A stretch of 64,000 nt of DNA from Macrobrachium rosenbergii (lineage: Eukaryota > Arthropoda > Malacostraca > Decapoda > Palaemonidae). Below the pieces are notes generated by a model. It was not told the DNA's origin and made no database searches. It saw nothing but the letters and a program-made list of their open reading frames with translations. Positions 60,801 to 64,000 of this stretch are shown one piece after another. The stretch's first letter is position 1. Every line of letters starts with the position of its first letter. The stretch covers positions 40,858,538 to 40,922,537 of the forward strand of contig NC_089741.1 in assembly GCF_040412425.1 (NCBI RefSeq), given 5' to 3'. The position numbers and the translations under genes were made by a program.

Positions 60801-61175
60801 TTTTAAAAATTAATTTATATTTTTCTAAGGTATACGAACTAGACCATTTTTATACAGGTTTAATACTTCTGTATAAAAGGCGAAGGTGTTATTTCCCTAA
60901 GAACAAATAACAATTTTTTTTTTATTAATTTGGATTTTCCTAAATATACAATATGTTAGGTTAGGTTAGGTTAGGTTAACCTCAGCCATTTAAATAAGAG
61001 TATCTTTCTATGTAAAGGGCGAAGGGTTGTATTTCCTTGGGAAATTATAAAACCTTCTCAAATTAATTTGTATTTTTTCTAGGTACACAAACACAACAGG
61101 GTATTTTTACGCAAAAGGATCCTCCTTTATAAAAGACTTATTGTATTTCCGTAAGAACAAATTAAAATCATAAAA
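60801..61175. repeat. ~120 bp tandem repeat x3 containing (TTAGG)4
   Basis: Units share AATTAATTTGTATTTTTCTA, AGGTATACGAAC, CTTCTGTATAAAAGGCGAAG, GTTGTATTTCC(T/C)(T/A)(A/G)(A/G)GAA and AACAAATTA. In the middle unit four TTAGG units (60956-60975) sit directly after the ATATACAATATG block and run into TTAACCTCA. Confidence 0.78.
60956..60975 (+). repeat. (TTAGG)4, arthropod telomere-type unit
   Basis: Four perfect TTAGG pentamers. TTAGG is the telomeric repeat of most arthropods. The block is too short for a telomere and lies inside an AT-rich tandem repeat, so it is interstitial. Confidence 0.8.
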
Positions 61176-61490
61176 TATTCAAAAGGCAAATAACCCACTT
61201 TACTTTAATGAAAAATAACCAACAAAAACAGAAAAATAAAACTGATACATGCCTCTATATCTTAAATAACAGACTTTTCCTGAATAATAAAATAAAAGTC
61301 ATATCGATTCATCAAAAAACTAAACTTTATTTCTCCATAATAAAAAAATAACTATCATCCCAAATAAACCGATAATAACATCTATATGATTTAAATAACT
61401 AACGTTATCCTGTGTAATAAAATGTGACATCGACTCTCCAACCAGACAACAGATTATAAATACTATTCCCATGGAAATGCACGACATAAA
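61176..61490. other. Stretch with no recognised feature
   Basis: Unique AT-rich sequence, left flank of element copy 6. Confidence 0.5.
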
Positions 61491-61860
61491 AAACAAGTAA
61501 AAAATGCGCCGAAGTTTCTTCGACGCAATCGAGTTTTCTGTACCGCGTGTAACCAACGCCACCGAAAACAGATCTATCTTTCGGTGGTCTCGGTATAATG
61601 CTGCATGAGCCGCGGCCCACGAAACTCTCAGCCAGCCGTGGTGGCCTGGCTTACATTGTTGCCAGAAGCACGATTATGGCTAACTTTAACATTAAATAAA
61701 ATAGAAAACAACTGAAGCTACAGGGCTGCAATTTGGTATGTTTGATGACTGGAAGGTGGATGATCAACATACCAATTTGCAGCCCTTTAGCCTCAGTAGT
61801 TTTTTAGATCTGAAGTGGACAGAAAAAAAGTGCGGACGGAGAGACGAAGCCAACACAATA
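61491..61860 (+). mobile_element. Multi-hairpin element, copy 6 (3' truncated)
   Basis: It begins AAACAAGTAAAAAATGCGCC, with the small hairpin (TGCGCCGAAG against CTTCGACGCA), the CCACCGAAAACAGATC hairpin, CGGTATAATGCTGCATGAGC and the large stem (arms 61705-61743 and 61766-61805). The tail reads GTGCGGACGGAGAGACGAAG but stops at CAACACAATA before the terminal hairpin. Confidence 0.88.
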
Positions 61861-61933
61861 ATAGGGAGAGACCTCGAATCAACACGGCCATATTTGAAAG
61901 GCCTACAAAGGGGAAACTTTGAGTTACAAGGGG

Positions 61934-61935
<2 letters not shown>

Positions 61936-61993
<58 letters not shown>

Positions 61994-62000
61994 AGAGAGA
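61936..62000. repeat. (GA)n microsatellite
   Basis: A GA tract with two phase slips, preceded by GGGGGG. A G-rich patch follows at 62050-62076. Confidence 0.95.
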
Positions 62001-62132
62001 TAATGATGGCAACTTCAGAGGTTCATGCCCTCTTAAGCTCACTTATTACCGGGTGGGGGAGGACGGGGAGGGGGCCACAACGTGCTCCCTTATTTCCTTG
62101 CTTCGAAAGACGTTCAGTGATATAAGGAGAAA

Positions 62133-62291
62133 TACACACGCGCGCGCGCATGCACACACACGCATTATATATATACACACATATACATATATACATATAT
62201 ATATATTTTATATATTATATATATACATATTTATATTTATACATATATATGTACATATATATGTATATGTGTATATATATTATATATATAA
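62133..62291. repeat. Compound (CG/CA)n and (TA)n microsatellite
   Basis: ACACGCGCGCGCATGCACAC, a Z-DNA-type purine-pyrimidine alternation, then TA tracts with ACATA and TTTATA interruptions. Confidence 0.92.
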
Positions 62292-62728
62292 ATGAGAAGA
62301 AAATGCCTTTCAAGTGGATTTGCGATCACTATTTAAATCTTAATTTCTCAAGGTTTTAAATCATTATCATTATTATGAGTGTATTATTTATTTTGCATAT
62401 ATACAAATATACATTTCAGAAAATACCAAAATAAAATATTTTGTTTCTTCATTATTCAGTTTTAATCTTTCATCAACACAGCAAGACATCCCGGGGCAAA
62501 ATTATACAGCCCCTTTATAACTGTACGACAAATAAATATATAAATACACAAATAAATAAATAAGTAAATACATAAATATATAAATAACACAGATGAAAAA
62601 TTTAGCCTTTTACTTTGCCTGAAAAGATCACAAGAAAATTCACGTCAATATTTACAAGCCTAGAATTGTCTCTGTTTTCAAATTCCTTTTTTTTTTTTTC
62701 CTTTGTAATCCTTCGTTCTGTCCCTCAG
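62292..62728. other. Stretch with no recognised gene
   Basis: AT-rich sequence with ATAAATA-type runs at 62530-62587 and poly-T at 62687-62700, which could serve as a polypyrimidine tract. Confidence 0.5.
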
Positions 62729-62824
62729 CAAGATTATATGAAGGACGGGGGAACGAAATATGGAATTAACGGAAAAAGAGAAGGGGGAAAAGGGGAACGA
62801 GTGATACAGCGGATGAATAAATAA
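62729..62824 (+). other. Weak candidate terminal exon
   Basis: A strong acceptor-like sequence (poly-T and pyrimidines at 62687-62725, then CAG at 62726-62728) precedes a phase-0 open frame of 31 codons ending in TAA (QDYMKDGGTKYGINGKREGG start). Two AATAAA hexamers lie at the stop and just after. No family was recognised and no upstream exon is identified. Confidence 0.13.
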
Positions 62825-63003
62825 AAAAAAATAAAGCATAACAAATGGAAGCCATTTATTTATATTGCTGTTATTCCGCATGTAAAAATATAAAGGGGGA
62901 AATATACAAAATGCTTTAATTACAGGTATTACAGATATTACTATTGAGATTTGTTCGTTTCACTGGTCACCCTATGACCACCTGGGTCAGGGAGTACTAG
63001 GCG

Positions 63004-63005
<2 letters not shown>

Positions 63006-63099
<94 letters not shown>
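63006..63099. repeat. Long pure (GA)n microsatellite
   Basis: About 94 bases of uninterrupted GA, the longest perfect AG tract in the window. Confidence 0.96.
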
Positions 63100-63101
<2 letters not shown>

Positions 63102-63212
63102 CTGCGCGCGCACAAGCGCCTGTATGACTGTTGAAACGTAAGAGGTTATAAATATACGTTGACAACACTATCTTTCTAAGTCCTTTGGGAATTTGTTATA
63201 TCACCTACCTGC

Positions 63213-63277
<65 letters not shown>

Positions 63278-63344
63278 GAAGCAACCAACTGTAGTTTATT
63301 ATATAATAAGAAGATCCGGGTTAAAAACTTAACATCTGCAAACT

Positions 63345-63412
<68 letters not shown>
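63213..63412. repeat. Two (TAA)n tracts
   Basis: TAA tracts at 63213-63275 and 63347-63412 flank a 70-base unique spacer. Confidence 0.95.
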
Positions 63413-63413
<1 letters not shown>

Positions 63414-63570
63414 GCATCAAATGTCACGCTGCTCTTAGTTGGGAGTCGACTATTACCATTATTCCCAAGAGAGATTCTCATATTCAGCAGCTGACATCAT
63501 CTCAGGTGATGGATGGATTTTTGTTATTTCTTTTCCCCACCAGTCTGTGGGCGGCCACTACGAAGGTACA

Positions 63571-63660
63571 CACACGTGCGCATGCACGCACGCACATACA
63601 TACACACATATATATGTATGTATATATACACACACATATATATATATGTATGTATACACA
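63571..63660. repeat. Compound (CA)/(CATA)/(TA) microsatellite
   Basis: CACACACGTGCGCATGCACG, then CATACATA and TA blocks. Confidence 0.92.
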
Positions 63661-63756
63661 TAAGGAATTCTGTGCTTCCGTGCTCGCCAAAGACATACAA
63701 TTCTTTTTCAAAAACATATTAATATTCTCTAGCTGAATTTCTAACAAAAATACAAA

Positions 63757-63912
63757 GCATAAAACAAAAACTGAATATATTTTAGCATTCCTTTCTAACC
63801 TTTTCAACATAAAACTCCAAGTTCCCTTGAAAGACATAAAACAAAAACTGAATATATTCTAGCACATTCCTTTCTAACCTTTTCAACATAAAACTCCAAG
63901 TTCCCTTGAAAG
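63757..63912. repeat. Near-perfect 77 bp tandem duplication
   Basis: CATAAAACAAAAACTGAATA, TAT(T/C)TAGCA, TTCCTTTCTAACCTTTTCAA, CATAAAACTCCAAGTTCCCT and TGAAAG occur twice. The copies start at about 63757 and 63835 and differ only by a substitution and a two-base indel, so the event is recent. Confidence 0.9.
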
Positions 63913-64000
63913 TAAGATATACTTTTATACCAAAATATTTCTCCTAGAGAAAATATTTCCAAAAGGTAAAAGACGTCACTTTATTTGCAATGCTGCCTGA

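Noticed and set aside
60956..60975. Chromosome end
   Set aside because: Only four TTAGG units lie within the window interior, flanked by ordinary repeats on both sides.

Overview
The window looks like intergenic or intronic DNA from a decapod crustacean (shrimp, prawn, crab or crayfish group). The sequence evidence is extreme microsatellite density, mostly (AG)n/(CT)n, (TA)n, (TAA)n, (CATA)n and (AAAT)n, an AT-rich background, a short block of TTAGG (the arthropod telomere unit), and dispersed repeats that I recognise from decapod sequences. I cannot tell penaeid from palaemonid or other decapods. No protein-coding gene can be established. Nearly every open frame is a simple repeat read as Ser-Leu, Arg-Glu, Tyr-Ile or Asn/Ser/Glu runs, or a minisatellite with a unit divisible by three.

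Layout: 1-9 kb holds AG/TA tracts, a ~23 bp minisatellite, a ~110 bp AT-rich tandem array with a TTTAAAGAATATT array behind it, and the first copy of a multi-hairpin dispersed element. 9-23 kb has a 48 bp array, a 450 bp polypyrimidine tract, two more copies of the element (one a stub, one internally deleted) and long TA and AG tracts. 23-32 kb has two related hAT-type MITEs, an irregular TATTCTGG array, a 30 bp array, and a nested foldback. 32-44 kb has TAA/TTA tracts, a fourth element copy, a 465 bp GGA-rich purine tract and a 73 bp array. 44-54 kb has an AT-rich foldback, a complex of two inverted minisatellite arrays with inverted arms, a third hAT-type MITE with a perfect 8 bp target duplication, and a 19 bp GATC-rich array. 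54-64 kb has a SINE-like insertion with a 10 bp target duplication, AG- and TAA-spacer arrays, a 52 bp array, a ~160 bp array, element copies five and six, the TTAGG block and a final 77 bp duplication.

The most interesting items are: (1) the six-copy family built from a string of hairpins, in which the 3' arm of the main stem is much better conserved than the 5' arm; (2) the inverted minisatellite complex at 48.27-49.93 kb, whose two arrays share a unit that stays open in one frame and differs by a 9 bp block; (3) MITE and SINE insertions with visible target duplications, one inside a degenerate tandem repeat that supplies its own empty site; (4) about a dozen independent arrays in which a unique spacer alternates with a microsatellite. 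A few stretches have splice-site-like borders around short open frames. They are reported only as weak exon candidates.
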